From: Pseudomonadota bacterium
GTDB lineage: Bacteria > Pseudomonadota > Gammaproteobacteria > Burkholderiales > Burkholderiaceae_C
Assembly (NCBI GenBank): GCA_021799355.1
Contig: JAJZAQ010000011.1
Location: 1 to 64,000 of the forward strand
DNA: 64,000 bases
Direction of reading: 5' to 3'
Shown here: positions 43,627 to 54,466 of the stretch, one piece after another
How positions within the stretch are numbered: position 1 is the first letter of the stretch
Layout of the letters: the number at the start of each line of letters is the position of its first letter
The notes under the pieces: model-generated
Databases searched by the model: none
What the model was told of the DNA's origin: nothing
The model's input: the letters and a program-made list of their open reading frames with translations, nothing else
Position numbers and translations under genes: made by a program

Positions 43627-44952
43627 ATGAACGCCCTGCCCCAAGTCGATGCATCAGCGGCAGCGATGCCAGACCCCGCCCAGTCACCCGGTCTGGCCGC
43701 CGTGCCCGAGGTACGCACGCTGCTCGAAGCCGTCGATTTGCCGATCGGCCGCTGGGACCGGCAGGCGCGGCTGACGTTTTTCAACCCGCCCTACGTCGCC
43801 TGGGCCCGCAGCACGCCGCAGCGATTGCTCGGCCGCACCCTGTCCGAACTCTACGGCGAGGAGGCGTGGGCGGCGGCGCAACCGGCGTTCGAGCGTGCCT
43901 TTGCCGGCCAGCAGGCCGACTATCTGCGGCTGTTGCGCCACCTCGACCCGCCGCGTTGGGCGCGCATCCAGGTATTTCCCGAGCGCGGCAACGACGGGCG
44001 CATCGACGCCGTCTACACCATCGCGCACGATGTGCACGACGACATCACCACGGCGCAGGCGCTCAGGCGCTCGAACTGGCTGCTCGAACAGGCGCTGGAC
44101 AATTTGCCGTGGGGTGTGATCGAGAGCAACGCCGAGCTCATCATCACCCGCTGGTCGCGCTCGGCGCAGGCGATTCTGGGCTACACCGAGGCCGAGCGTC
44201 TGGGCACCCACCGCCTGTCCGCCGGCGTGCCGGAGGAGGAACGCGAGCGCACGCTGGCGATCTACGAGCGGCTGCTACGCGGCGAAGTCGATCACTGGGT
44301 ACAACAGGCGCAGTACGTGCGCAAGGACCGCCGGCGTATCTGGGTCGAATGGACGCTGTCGGCGCTGCGCGATGAAGACGGCCGTGTGGTGTCGCTGCTG
44401 ACCTTCGTGCGCGACGTGACGCATCAGGTCGACACCCATGCCCGTCTGCTGCACCACGCCGAACGCGATGCGCTCACCGGCGTGCTCAGCCGCCGCGCCA
44501 TCATGGAACGGCTGGACACCGCGCTGTCGCGCCGCGCGCACGACGACATGCTGGCGCTGTGCTTCATCGATCTCGACGGTTTCAAGCAGATCAACGACCG
44601 GCTCGGTCACGTGCGCGGCGACCGGCTGCTGGTGCAGGTGGCGCACGCCATCCAGGACGTGCTGCGGCGTGACGATGCCGTCGGTCGGCTGGGGGGCGAC
44701 GAATTCGTCGTCCTCAGCGCCGTGGCCGACCTGGCGTCGGCGCAGGCGCTGGCGGCCAAGCTGGTCGAGGTCAGCGCCAGCGCGGGTTACGACCTGCTGT
44801 CGGGCCTGCGCGTGACGGCCAGCATCGGTGTGGCCGTCGTGCCCACCCATGCGCGCAGCAGTTTTGACCTGCTGCAGCGTGCCGACGACGCCATGTACGC
44901 GGCCAAACACAGCGGCAAGAACCGCTGGGCGATGTGCCACCAGCGGCCGTGA
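43627..44952 (+). CDS. PAS-domain diguanylate cyclase (GGDEF)
   Basis: Two PAS-like regions; RRDD-AVGRL-GGDEF, i.e. intact I-site RxxD and GGDEF. Confidence 0.93.
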   Translation: MNALPQVDASAAAMPDPAQSPGLAAVPEVRTLLEAVDLPIGRWDRQARLTFFNPPYVAWARSTPQRLLGRTLSELYGEEAWAAAQPAFERAFAGQQADYLRLLRHLDPPRWARIQVFPERGNDGRIDAVYTIAHDVHDDITTAQALRRSNWLLEQALDNLPWGVIESNAELIITRWSRSAQAILGYTEAERLGTHRLSAGVPEEERERTLAIYERLLRGEVDHWVQQAQYVRKDRRRIWVEWTLSALRDEDGRVVSLLTFVRDVTHQVDTHARLLHHAERDALTGVLSRRAIMERLDTALSRRAHDDMLALCFIDLDGFKQINDRLGHVRGDRLLVQVAHAIQDVLRRDDAVGRLGGDEFVVLSAVADLASAQALAAKLVEVSASAGYDLLSGLRVTASIGVAVVPTHARSSFDLLQRADDAMYAAKHSGKNRWAMCHQRP

Positions 44953-44996
44953 ACGCTGCGGCGACCGTCGTCCCGCAAGAGTGATGGCCAGGCTCT

Positions 44997-45323
44997 TCAT
45001 GGCCAGACGCGGGCGATCCACCCCAACGCCCAGAACGCCAGCATGCCGCTGAGAATGGTGCCGAGGATGCCCCGCCGGGCGAAAAAATAGCCGGCGGCGA
45101 CGACGGCCGCGCCGAGCTTCACCCACGGCGGCCCCAGCGGCGTGAGCAGGAACAGCTCGGGGGCGACGACCGCAGCGAGCGCTGCGGCCGGGGCGAAGCG
45201 CAGCGCGATTTTCACCCGTGCCGGCAGGGGCATCGGCCGCCGTGAGAGCAAAAACAGGTTGCGGCTGAGGACGGTGACCGCGGTCAGTCCGGCGACCAGG
45301 GCGATTTGTTGCAGCAGCGTCAT
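44997..45323 (-). CDS. AzlD family branched-chain amino acid transport protein
   Basis: TVLSRNLFLLSRRPMPLPARVKIALRFAPAAALAAVVAPELFL; downstream of AzlC. Confidence 0.85.
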   Translation of the reverse strand: MTLLQQIALVAGLTAVTVLSRNLFLLSRRPMPLPARVKIALRFAPAAALAAVVAPELFLLTPLGPPWVKLGAAVVAAGYFFARRGILGTILSGMLAFWALGWIARVWP

Positions 45324-45337
45324 CGCGGCTCCCATCC

Positions 45338-46093
45338 TCAGGGCTTGGTGCCGTCGAGCACGGTGTTGCCGGCGGCGAGCTGGCGGTTGCTCCACGCCTC
45401 CCACACCATACCGACGGTCAGCGCGCCGACGATGGCCGCCACCAGGTTCAAGCGCAGCGGCAGCCAGAACAGCGTGGCGCTGAGAGCGGAGGCGACCACG
45501 ATGACCACGGCGATGGTGCGGTCCGCCAGCAACGACAGCACAATGCCCAGCAACGCCAGCGTGCCGGCGAACGCCACGCCCCAGGAGCCCGGAATGTGCT
45601 GCGCCAGCAAGATGCCTGCGATGGACGGCACCTGCCAGGCGATCCAGTTGGCCAGCGACACGCCGACGAAGTAGTGCACCTGTTCGGGTGCCCCGGTCGG
45701 ATGCGGGTGGCGCCGGATCATCAGCACCTGGTTGAGATCACCGATGAGGTAGCCGTAGAGCAGGCGGCGCAACCGCGGCACGGCTTCGAAGTACGGCCGC
45801 ATTTGCGCGCTGAAGACGACAAAACGCAGGTTGACGCAAAACGCCGTCGCCAGGATCAGCCACAGCGGTGCCCCGGCGGCGATCAACGGCAGTGCCGCCA
45901 GCTGGGCGCTGCCGGCGAAGACGAACAGGCTGATGGCCAGCGCCAGTTGCACGCTCAGCCCCGACTTGACCATGGCCACGCCGGTGACCAGGCCCCAGGC
46001 GGAAATGCCCAGCGAGACGGCGCGCATATCGCGCAAACCCTCACGCACTGCGGGTTGGGCCAACAGAGTTCGAACGCGGACGGCGGCTGACAT
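45338..46093 (-). CDS. AzlC family permease
   Basis: SGLSVQLALAISLFVFAGSAQLAALPLIAAGAPLWLILATAFCVNLRFVVFSAQMRPYF. Confidence 0.9.
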   Translation of the reverse strand: MSAAVRVRTLLAQPAVREGLRDMRAVSLGISAWGLVTGVAMVKSGLSVQLALAISLFVFAGSAQLAALPLIAAGAPLWLILATAFCVNLRFVVFSAQMRPYFEAVPRLRRLLYGYLIGDLNQVLMIRRHPHPTGAPEQVHYFVGVSLANWIAWQVPSIAGILLAQHIPGSWGVAFAGTLALLGIVLSLLADRTIAVVIVVASALSATLFWLPLRLNLVAAIVGALTVGMVWEAWSNRQLAAGNTVLDGTKP

Positions 46094-46209
46094 GGCAAAC
46101 AACGCGAAAAGCGTATTTTGCGCCGCATCAAAAGCCGGCGGCAAGCCAGGTTTTGCCTGGATACGGCCCACCCCCCACCGCGCGCGGCCGCCCGGGCCGC
46201 GGCAGGCGC

Positions 46210-48120
46210 TCAACGGTTCTGCGGCACGGTGATGCGGCGTAGCACCGGGGCATGCCGCAGGGCGTCGAGCAGCGGCGCGGTCTGCTGCGGTGTCAGCCCG
46301 GCCTGCTGCGCCAGCGAGGCGAACTGCGCCACCAGACTGGGGGCATACAGCCAGAACGCACTGGCGGTGTACCGCGCCAGCGCCAGCGCCGCCGGGGCGT
46401 TGCCCAGACGCGACAACAGCACGATGCGTCGCAGCAGCAGATTGGGGTCGCCATAGGCATGGCTGACGCGGTCGATGGCGGCCAGGTCCAGCTGCAGCGT
46501 GGCCGTCGAATCGTCGGCACGGATGGCCAGGCCGCTGGTGCGGGCAAACCCGATCAACGGGCGGAAGAACAGGTCACCGCGCTCGGCGCGGGCGATGGCC
46601 TGCTGCGCCTGCTCGGCGGGTTCGGCGTACGCGGCGTTGGTCAGGGCGTAGTCTGCAAGGGCCTTGATCACCAGCGCGATCGCCAGCGCGGCCGCCGGCA
46701 GCGCCGCCGCGCGTGGCAGCTCGGGCGCACGCGCTGCGGCTAGCGGTGTGGCCTGCCCGCCGTCGCCGGCTTCCATCCACCCGGCGAGAAAGGCAAAAAT
46801 CCACAAAAAATACAGATACCACAGCGGATATTCGACCAGGCTGTGCAGACCGATGAACGCCACGCCCATCCATGCCGTCAGCGGCAGCGGTGACGGCGCC
46901 TGCGGCGCGGCGCGGCCGGCTCGCATCCAGCCGCGCAGCGCGCGCCACAGCCAGGCCAGGGCGACCAGCACCACCGGCACCGTGCCGACCAGCCCGGTTT
47001 CGGCCAGCAGTTGCAGCAGCAGGTCGTGGGCATTGTCGATGTTGTCCAGCGGCAGCGGGTGCAGCGCGCCGTGGATGGCGGCGTGCTGCAGCCCCCAGCC
47101 CAGTTGCCCCCAGCCGGCGCCGAACCACGGCAGATGCGTGAACACCTGCCAGGCATTGCGCCAGATCAACGCACGGGCGTTGACCGGCTGGTCGATTTGC
47201 CGCGTGACGGCGTCGAGAAAGCTGATCCAACCCAGCGTGTCGGCGGCGCGTAGCGCCAGCCACCACGCCGCGTACAGCAGCGGCACGGCCACCAGCGCGG
47301 CCCAGCGCCGGTCGCGCCAGGCACCGCGCACGGCGATCAGCACCAGCATCGAGGCGACTGCCGCCTGCACCATGCCGGTACGCGAGCCGCACACCACCAG
47401 CGCCCAGCTCATCCCCACGGCAGCGAGCCACACGGCACCAGCGCGCAGCCGCGGCGCCCACCAGGCCAACCCGGCCAGACCGAGGGCGACGGCGGTGGCG
47501 TAATGGTTGGGCTGACGCAGGTTGCCAAACACCCGGCCGGTCGAGGGATAGCTGACGATGTCGGAGTAAGCCGGCCAGTGTGCCGCCAGCCACGCCGTCC
47601 ACGCCGGGAGCTGCCACAGCGCGAACTGCAGCAGGCCGAAAGCCACCTGCAACAGTCCCTGCAGCAGCAGCCCGGCGGCCGCCGCGTCCAGCCACGGGCG
47701 CAGGGACTGCATCTGGCTGCGTTGCGCATCGCATTGCGCCGCGGCCAGGCCGAGGCCGGCCAGCAGCGCCGCACCGAGCAGCACGGCCACGGTGACGATA
47801 CCCTGGCTGGCATAGACGATCTGTCCGCTCAGGGTCTGCAGCCCGACCACGGCGGCAACCACGCCAAAAGCGCCTGCCGCCCAGCCCAGCCGCGGCAGCA
47901 GCCCGCCCCACACCGCGGCGGTGAACACGCCGGCCCACAGCGCGGCGGCGAGCAGGGTGGTGCCCATTTTGGCCACCACGCCCGGGTCGTAAGGCCACAG
48001 CAGCGGTAAAGCCACGGCCAGACCGAGCAGCGACGTGGCCAGCGATTGCGCCCGTCGCGCTCCGGGCAGCGCGGGCGCGGCGGAACAGGAAGATGAGCTT
48101 GGCGTCAGCATGGGGTGCAT
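46210..48120 (-). CDS. O-antigen ligase / PglL-type O-oligosaccharyltransferase family protein
   Basis: RQPNHYATAVALGLAGLAWW; CGSRTGMVQ; NAHDLLLQLLAETGLVG; HSLVEYPLWYLYF. Confidence 0.88.
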   Translation of the reverse strand: MHPMLTPSSSSCSAAPALPGARRAQSLATSLLGLAVALPLLWPYDPGVVAKMGTTLLAAALWAGVFTAAVWGGLLPRLGWAAGAFGVVAAVVGLQTLSGQIVYASQGIVTVAVLLGAALLAGLGLAAAQCDAQRSQMQSLRPWLDAAAAGLLLQGLLQVAFGLLQFALWQLPAWTAWLAAHWPAYSDIVSYPSTGRVFGNLRQPNHYATAVALGLAGLAWWAPRLRAGAVWLAAVGMSWALVVCGSRTGMVQAAVASMLVLIAVRGAWRDRRWAALVAVPLLYAAWWLALRAADTLGWISFLDAVTRQIDQPVNARALIWRNAWQVFTHLPWFGAGWGQLGWGLQHAAIHGALHPLPLDNIDNAHDLLLQLLAETGLVGTVPVVLVALAWLWRALRGWMRAGRAAPQAPSPLPLTAWMGVAFIGLHSLVEYPLWYLYFLWIFAFLAGWMEAGDGGQATPLAAARAPELPRAAALPAAALAIALVIKALADYALTNAAYAEPAEQAQQAIARAERGDLFFRPLIGFARTSGLAIRADDSTATLQLDLAAIDRVSHAYGDPNLLLRRIVLLSRLGNAPAALALARYTASAFWLYAPSLVAQFASLAQQAGLTPQQTAPLLDALRHAPVLRRITVPQNR

Positions 48121-48178
48121 TATCGGCGCCGCAGGAACGGCGGCCCGCAGCGCCGCGCCGTCGCTACGCCAGGCCGCG

Positions 48179-49741
48179 TCACTGCGGCAGGGTTTTGTCG
48201 ATCAGTCGATGTTGCGCGTGCTCCTGTTCGAGCGCGCGCAGCCGGGCGTCGATGATCGATGCCTCGAAATAATCCGCCCCCGGAGTCCGCTGCGCGATGC
48301 GGAGCTGCTCGATGGCCGCCTCGGTCTTGCCTTGCAGTGCATACGCCTCGGCGGTGGCGCGGTGTTGCGCGGCAAAGGCGCCGGCGGCGGCGTCGGCTTC
48401 GGCCAGGTTTTGCCATAGGGTGATGTCGTCTGGGTGGGCGACGGTTTGATCGCGCAGGAAGTTGCGTGCCGCAGTCGGATCGGGTTGGGCCAGCAGGCAG
48501 CGCGCGAGCAGGTGCAGCGCCGCAGTCGACTGCGGGAACTGCGCAAACAGCCGCCGCGCCGCGTCCAGCGCCTGCGCCGGTTGGGTCGCCAACAGCAGCT
48601 CGGCGTGCAACAGATCCAGCGGCAGGCGCTGGGCAGCGGGTTCGCCGGCGGCAGCGGCCTGCGCGCGCGCCAGCGCTGCCAACGCCGCGTCGTCGCGTTT
48701 GAGCCGCTGCAGCACCACGGCCTGCCCGTAGTCCCAGGCTGCCTGTTGCGCCACAAAGCCGGCTTTGTCGCTGGCAAAGCGCTGTTGTTCGCGCAGCAGG
48801 GCGTCGTGTGTCTGCGCCGTCAGCGCCCGCGCGCGGGCGTTCATCAGCCAGAACAGCAGGCTGTGATCGGGCGGCAGCGGCTTGTTGCCGCCGCGCGCCT
48901 GGGCGTCGGCGATGCGCTCGCTGGTCAGCGGGTGATCCTGCAAAAACGCGAACACATCGGCGTCGTCCAGACGCGACAGGGTCTGCAGCCGCAGCAGCAT
49001 GCTGGCCATGGCCTGCGGCGGGTATCCTGAATCGGCCAGCACTTCGGTGCCGGTGCGGTCGGCGTCGCGCTCGTTGGCGCGGGAGAATTTCAGATAGTTG
49101 CTCGCCGCGGCCGCCTGCCCGCCCATGGCCAGCCCCTGCGCCGCCTCGCCCTGGCCGGCCATTGCCGCGCCCAGTGCCAGGATGAGCGAGCCGATGCTCA
49201 GCAGCTTGTCTTTTCCCGCCTGCGCCAGACGCTGCGCGATGTGCCGCTGGGTGATGTGCGACATTTCATGCGCGAACACCGCGGCCACCTGGTCGTGCGA
49301 CTCGGCGTCGATCACCATGCCGGTGTGCACGCCGATCCAGCCGCCGGGCAAGGCGAAGGCGTTGAAGCTGCGGTCGCGCAGCAAAAAGACGTGAAACCGT
49401 TTGGGCGCCTCCATTTCCGCAGTGCGGCGTGCCGCCGGGGTCAGGCGGTCGACGATGGCCTGCAGATAGTCGCGCAGCAGGCTGTCGTGCAGGTACGCCG
49501 GTTCCTGGCGCATTTCGCGCATGATGATGTCGCCCAGGCGCTTTTCCTGCACCGAGGACAGGCCGCCCTGCGCCGGATCGCCCAGAGCCGGCAGGTTGCT
49601 GGCATACCCCGGATCGGGGTTGACGGCGGTTTGTGCCCAGACGGGAGGCGCCAGCAGGGCGGCGCAAGGCAGCAGGCACGCAGCCAGGCGCAGGCGCCGA
49701 AGTAGGCGGGGAGGGCAGCGGGACGGGCGGGGCGACACCAT
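48179..49741 (-). CDS. M48 family metalloprotease with TPR region (BepA-like)
   Basis: VAAVFAHEMSHITQRHIAQRL; signal peptide; C-terminal helical repeats. Confidence 0.92.
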   Translation of the reverse strand: MVSPRPSRCPPRLLRRLRLAACLLPCAALLAPPVWAQTAVNPDPGYASNLPALGDPAQGGLSSVQEKRLGDIIMREMRQEPAYLHDSLLRDYLQAIVDRLTPAARRTAEMEAPKRFHVFLLRDRSFNAFALPGGWIGVHTGMVIDAESHDQVAAVFAHEMSHITQRHIAQRLAQAGKDKLLSIGSLILALGAAMAGQGEAAQGLAMGGQAAAASNYLKFSRANERDADRTGTEVLADSGYPPQAMASMLLRLQTLSRLDDADVFAFLQDHPLTSERIADAQARGGNKPLPPDHSLLFWLMNARARALTAQTHDALLREQQRFASDKAGFVAQQAAWDYGQAVVLQRLKRDDAALAALARAQAAAAGEPAAQRLPLDLLHAELLLATQPAQALDAARRLFAQFPQSTAALHLLARCLLAQPDPTAARNFLRDQTVAHPDDITLWQNLAEADAAAGAFAAQHRATAEAYALQGKTEAAIEQLRIAQRTPGADYFEASIIDARLRALEQEHAQHRLIDKTLPQ

Positions 49742-49800
49742 ATCAGCGCACAGACTTGCTGCTAGCCGCCGAGTTCCCTTGCGTGGTGCGCACGGCCGGG

Positions 49801-51552
49801 TCAGTTCAATGCCGCGAGCGCGGCCTGCAGCTCCTCCGGCTCGTAGGCGCGCAAGACCTGTTGCACCAGGGGGGCGAGTTTGTCGGTGTCGGCACGCAGG
49901 ACTTCCTGTTTGACCGCCAGGATCTGCGCCGGGTGCATGGAAAAGCTGCGCAGGCCCATGCCGAGCAGTAGGCGGGTGAGCGAGGGATCGCCGGCCATTT
50001 CGCCGCAGACGCTGACGTCCACCGTGCGCCCTTTCCACGCCGCGGCGCCGCGGGCCTGGGCGATGATCTGTGCCACGAGTTGCAGCACCGCCGGATGCAG
50101 CGGATCGTAGAGGTTGGAAACGCTTTCATCGGCGCGGTCGATCGCCAGGGTGTACTGCACCAGGTCGTTGGTGCCGACCGACAGAAAATCGAAATGGCGC
50201 AGAAACAGCGGCAGCGCCAGCGCGGCGCCGGGCACTTCGATCATCGCACCGACCTCCACCGGGCCGAACGCCGCGCCGCTGGCAGTCAGTTCGGCGCGCG
50301 CCTTGTCGAGCTCGGCGTAAATCTGCCGGATTTCGCTGGCGTGCGCCACCATCGGGATGAGGATTTTCAGCGGCCCCAGCGTGGCTGCACGCAGCAGTGC
50401 GCGCAACTGGATGCGGAACATCGCCGGGTCCGACAGGCTGTAGCGGATGGCGCGCAGCCCGAGCGCGGGGTTGAGGTGGGTGAATTCGCCGTCACGGTAG
50501 TCCTCGGCGTCGAACGGTTTGTCCGCCCCGATGTCGATGGTGCGGATGGTCACCGGCTTGCCCTGCATGGCGCGCAGCACCTGGCTGTAGGCGGCGTATT
50601 GTTCGTCTTCGCCCGGCAGGTCGCCGCCGCGGTTCATGAATAGGAACTCGGTGCGAAACAGCCCGATTCCGGCGGCGCCCGCATCCAGCGCCGCGGCGCA
50701 GTCCTGCGGCTGTTCGATGTTCGCCAGCAGTTCCACCGGCTCGGCGTTGAGCGTGCGTGCCGGGGTGAATTTCAGCCGCTTGAGTCGCTCACGCGCCAGC
50801 TGCGATTCCTGCTGCCGCAGACGGTAGTCGTCGAGAATGACGGGAGAGGGATCGACGATGAGCAGGCCGCTGTCGCCGTCGATGATCACCAGATCGTCCT
50901 GCCGGATCAGGCTGCCGGCCGAACGCGCGCCGACCACGGCGGGGATGTCCAGGCTGCGGGCGACGATGGCGGTGTGCGAGGTCTTGCCGCCCACGTCGGT
51001 GACGAAGCCCTTGAACACCCCGGTCTTGAACTGCAGCATGTCGGCCGGGGCGATGTCGTGGGCGATGAGTACCAGGTCGCCGTCGCCGCTGGCCGAACGC
51101 GCCAGCGCGGCGCTGCCCTGCAACGCGCGCAGCACCCGCTCGACCACCTGTTCGACGTCGGCGATGCGCTCGCGCAGGTAGGGGTCGTCCATTTCCTCGA
51201 AATTGCGCGAGATGACGTCGAGCTGCGCCGTCAGCGCCCACTCGGCGTTGTAGCGCCGCTGGCGGATCCAGGCGATGGTGTCATGCGCCATTTGCCGGTC
51301 GTCGAGCAGCATTTTGTGCACGTCGATGAACGCAGCCATTTCCGCCGGCGCGTCTGCGGGCAGGTCGGCCTTGAGGTTGTCCAGTTCGGCGCGCACCGCG
51401 CGGCGAGCGGCGCGCAGGCGCTCGATTTCCGCCTCTTCGCTGCCGGGGTCGATGAAGTAATGCGCCACGTCCAGCCGGGCCGAGGACAGGATGACGGCGC
51501 GGCCGATGGCCATGCCGCGCGAGACCGGAATGCCAAAGAGTTGGAGTGCCAT
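49801..51552 (-). CDS. ptsI: PTS enzyme I
   Basis: DVGGKTSHTAIVARSLDIPAVVG; GIGLFRTEFLFMNR; VSVCGEMAGDPSLTRLLLGMGLRSFSM. Confidence 0.97.
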   Translation of the reverse strand: MALQLFGIPVSRGMAIGRAVILSSARLDVAHYFIDPGSEEAEIERLRAARRAVRAELDNLKADLPADAPAEMAAFIDVHKMLLDDRQMAHDTIAWIRQRRYNAEWALTAQLDVISRNFEEMDDPYLRERIADVEQVVERVLRALQGSAALARSASGDGDLVLIAHDIAPADMLQFKTGVFKGFVTDVGGKTSHTAIVARSLDIPAVVGARSAGSLIRQDDLVIIDGDSGLLIVDPSPVILDDYRLRQQESQLARERLKRLKFTPARTLNAEPVELLANIEQPQDCAAALDAGAAGIGLFRTEFLFMNRGGDLPGEDEQYAAYSQVLRAMQGKPVTIRTIDIGADKPFDAEDYRDGEFTHLNPALGLRAIRYSLSDPAMFRIQLRALLRAATLGPLKILIPMVAHASEIRQIYAELDKARAELTASGAAFGPVEVGAMIEVPGAALALPLFLRHFDFLSVGTNDLVQYTLAIDRADESVSNLYDPLHPAVLQLVAQIIAQARGAAAWKGRTVDVSVCGEMAGDPSLTRLLLGMGLRSFSMHPAQILAVKQEVLRADTDKLAPLVQQVLRAYEPEELQAALAALN

Positions 51553-51702
51553 GCCCCGATGGTAACGGCGCCCCGGCCGGTGTGAACGGCCAAAACCATG
51601 CCGGACGGCAAGGGGATCGCCAGCCGGCTAAGCTCCCAGCGGCTGCAGCGCTTTGCATGCAGCCCGTCCTTCAACGTTGGATTCCGCCAAAGGAGTTTCA
51701 TC

Positions 51703-52104
51703 ATGCACAAAATCGCACTCTCCCTGGCCCTGCTGGGCTTTGCCGTATCGCCGGCGTTCGCCGCTGCGCCCCACGAGATCAAGGTGGAGCTGGCAGCGCA
51801 AAACAATTCCGGTGAAACCGGCGATGCGCTGATCAAACCGCTGGGCAAGGGGATCGAAGTCATCGTCCACCTCAAGGGCGGTCCCAAGGGCGTGGCCCAG
51901 CCCGCTCACATCCACCCCGGCACCTGCGCCAACCTCAACCCGGTGCCGAAGTACCCGCTGCAAAACGTGGTCGACGGCAAGTCGGTGACCAAACTGCCCG
52001 ATGTCAGCATGGACGACCTGTTCAAGGAGCCGATGGCGATCAATGTGCATGAAAGCGCACAGGATCTGAAAAAATACGTGGCCTGCGGCGACATCAAAAA
52101 ATAA
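51703..52104 (+). CDS. Secreted CHRD-like protein
   Basis: Signal peptide; QPAHIHPGTCANL and MAINVHESAQDLKKYVACGDI. Confidence 0.65.
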   Translation: MHKIALSLALLGFAVSPAFAAAPHEIKVELAAQNNSGETGDALIKPLGKGIEVIVHLKGGPKGVAQPAHIHPGTCANLNPVPKYPLQNVVDGKSVTKLPDVSMDDLFKEPMAINVHESAQDLKKYVACGDIKK

Positions 52105-52191
52105 GCGGATGTCGCAGCGCACGATATTCAGGCTGCACGGGGCGCAGACACGGCGCCTCGTTGCGAGCTTGGGCTTGGGAGAAGGCAAAAC

Positions 52192-52671
52192 GTGATCACC
52201 CTGACCGACGTCGATTTGTCTCTGCCGGAACATGCAGATGCAGTGACCGGGCTGATCTCGCGCTATGCGCGCGATCCGATGGGTGGCGGGCAGGATCTGG
52301 CGGCGGATGTCAAGGCGGTGCTGGTGCAGCGCCTGCGCGCCCGCAGCGACTACGTCGGGGTGCTCGCCTTCGATGGCGCTGCCGCCGTCGGCCTGGTCAA
52401 CTGCTTCGAAGGCTTTTCCACCTTCCTGGCCAAGCCGCTGATGAACGTGCACGACGTGTACGTCGAGCCCGAGTATCGTGGGCAGGGATTGTCGCGGCGG
52501 ATGCTGCAGCGCGTCGAACACATCGCCCGCGCCCGCGGTTGCGGCAAGCTGACGCTCGAAGTGCTCGACGGCAACCTGCCGGCCATCTCCAGCTACCGCC
52601 GCTTCGGTTTCGAAACCTACGCCCTCGACCCGGCATACGGCCGCGCGCAGTTCTGGCAGAAAAAGCTGTAG
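52192..52671 (+). CDS. GNAT family N-acetyltransferase
   Basis: VHDVYVEPEYRGQGLSRRMLQRVEHIARARGCGKLTLEVLDGN. Confidence 0.93.
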   Translation: MITLTDVDLSLPEHADAVTGLISRYARDPMGGGQDLAADVKAVLVQRLRARSDYVGVLAFDGAAAVGLVNCFEGFSTFLAKPLMNVHDVYVEPEYRGQGLSRRMLQRVEHIARARGCGKLTLEVLDGNLPAISSYRRFGFETYALDPAYGRAQFWQKKL

Positions 52672-52748
52672 TCAGGCGCCGGCGCAGCCGCCCACCGCGG
52701 CACGGGTCAAGCCGACGACAAACCGCGGCGGCGGGGGTGGAAGCGACC

Positions 52749-53423
52749 TCAGAAGCGGTACACCACGCCGAGTTGCACGACCGGATACCACTGGAAGTTA
52801 TTCAGGTCTGACTGGAGCTTGGACTGCGCCGCGCGCACGTCGCTGGCCAGCTGCGGATTGCTCGCTGCCCCCGTTGCAGTGATGCTGGCTTTGGGACGGC
52901 CCTGGTACATCACGCCAAAGTCTGACGTGAAGTGCAGGCCTGCGCTGTCGCTGTTGTCCCCCCAGCCAAAACCGATGTAGGGCGCGACCGAATCAAAGCT
53001 GACATGCGCCGTGACCGATCCGGCCTGCGCAGCGGTATACGTGACACCGTTGAAGGTGAAGGTGCCATTCGTCGCCTGGCCGGTGAGATCGAACTTGTTG
53101 TCGTTGTAGAACAGGCCGCCGGTCAGTCGGAATGACCCGGCCCAGGGATGCCAATCCCCCAGCAAGCCGAGGTTGTTCAGTTTGAGATGCCCGTTGTAGT
53201 ACACCCCGTTGCTGGTGGTGTTGTAGCTGTAGTTCAGATAGCCAAAATTCAGGCGGGCATCGAATTTGTTGGGGACCAGGGTGAAGCCGACCTGAGGGCC
53301 ATAACCGAGGGTACCGACGGTCAGACCGGCGTCCACCTTGGACAGGCTGCCGTCGGCTGCATGGGCGGAAGTGGCAAAAATGCCGGTTGCGGCAAGAACC
53401 GCTGCAACGAATGCATTGCGCAT
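52749..53423 (-). CDS. OmpW-like outer membrane beta-barrel protein
   Basis: Signal peptide ending AHAADG; alternating strand pattern; C-terminal QLGVVYRF. Confidence 0.78.
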   Translation of the reverse strand: MRNAFVAAVLAATGIFATSAHAADGSLSKVDAGLTVGTLGYGPQVGFTLVPNKFDARLNFGYLNYSYNTTSNGVYYNGHLKLNNLGLLGDWHPWAGSFRLTGGLFYNDNKFDLTGQATNGTFTFNGVTYTAAQAGSVTAHVSFDSVAPYIGFGWGDNSDSAGLHFTSDFGVMYQGRPKASITATGAASNPQLASDVRAAQSKLQSDLNNFQWYPVVQLGVVYRF

Positions 53424-53450
53424 GAGAACTCCGATAGATGGATGAAATGA

Positions 53451-53476
53451 AGTGCATCAGCCGTGGCTGATGCACT
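53451..53476. promoter_or_regulatory. Perfect inverted repeat AGTGCATCAGCC-GT-GGCTGATGCACT
   Basis: 12-bp perfect arms, 2-nt centre, 28 bp before the barrel-gene ATG. Confidence 0.7.
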
Positions 53477-53695
53477 GAAAATCTATCATGAGCTCAGAGA
53501 AATAACTAAGAAAAACTCATTTCACAGATGCTGATTCTACAAAATTGCAACAAAACTCGATTAAATAATCAACCGGATTGTGCAAAATTTCTTTTGTTTG
53601 GCGCGTGAATGTGAAATTTTTTGAGACGGCGGTTTGTGTTTCTTGATGCAGGAAAAACGGCTAACGATCCGCGTCGCAGCCATGCATGCGCCGAT

Positions 53696-54462
<767 letters not shown>

Positions 54463-54466
<4 letters not shown>

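Noticed and set aside
52088-52115. Inverted repeat GCGACATC/GATGTCGC across the stop of the CHRD-like gene
   Set aside because: Short arms, 12-nt loop and no T run; likely chance.
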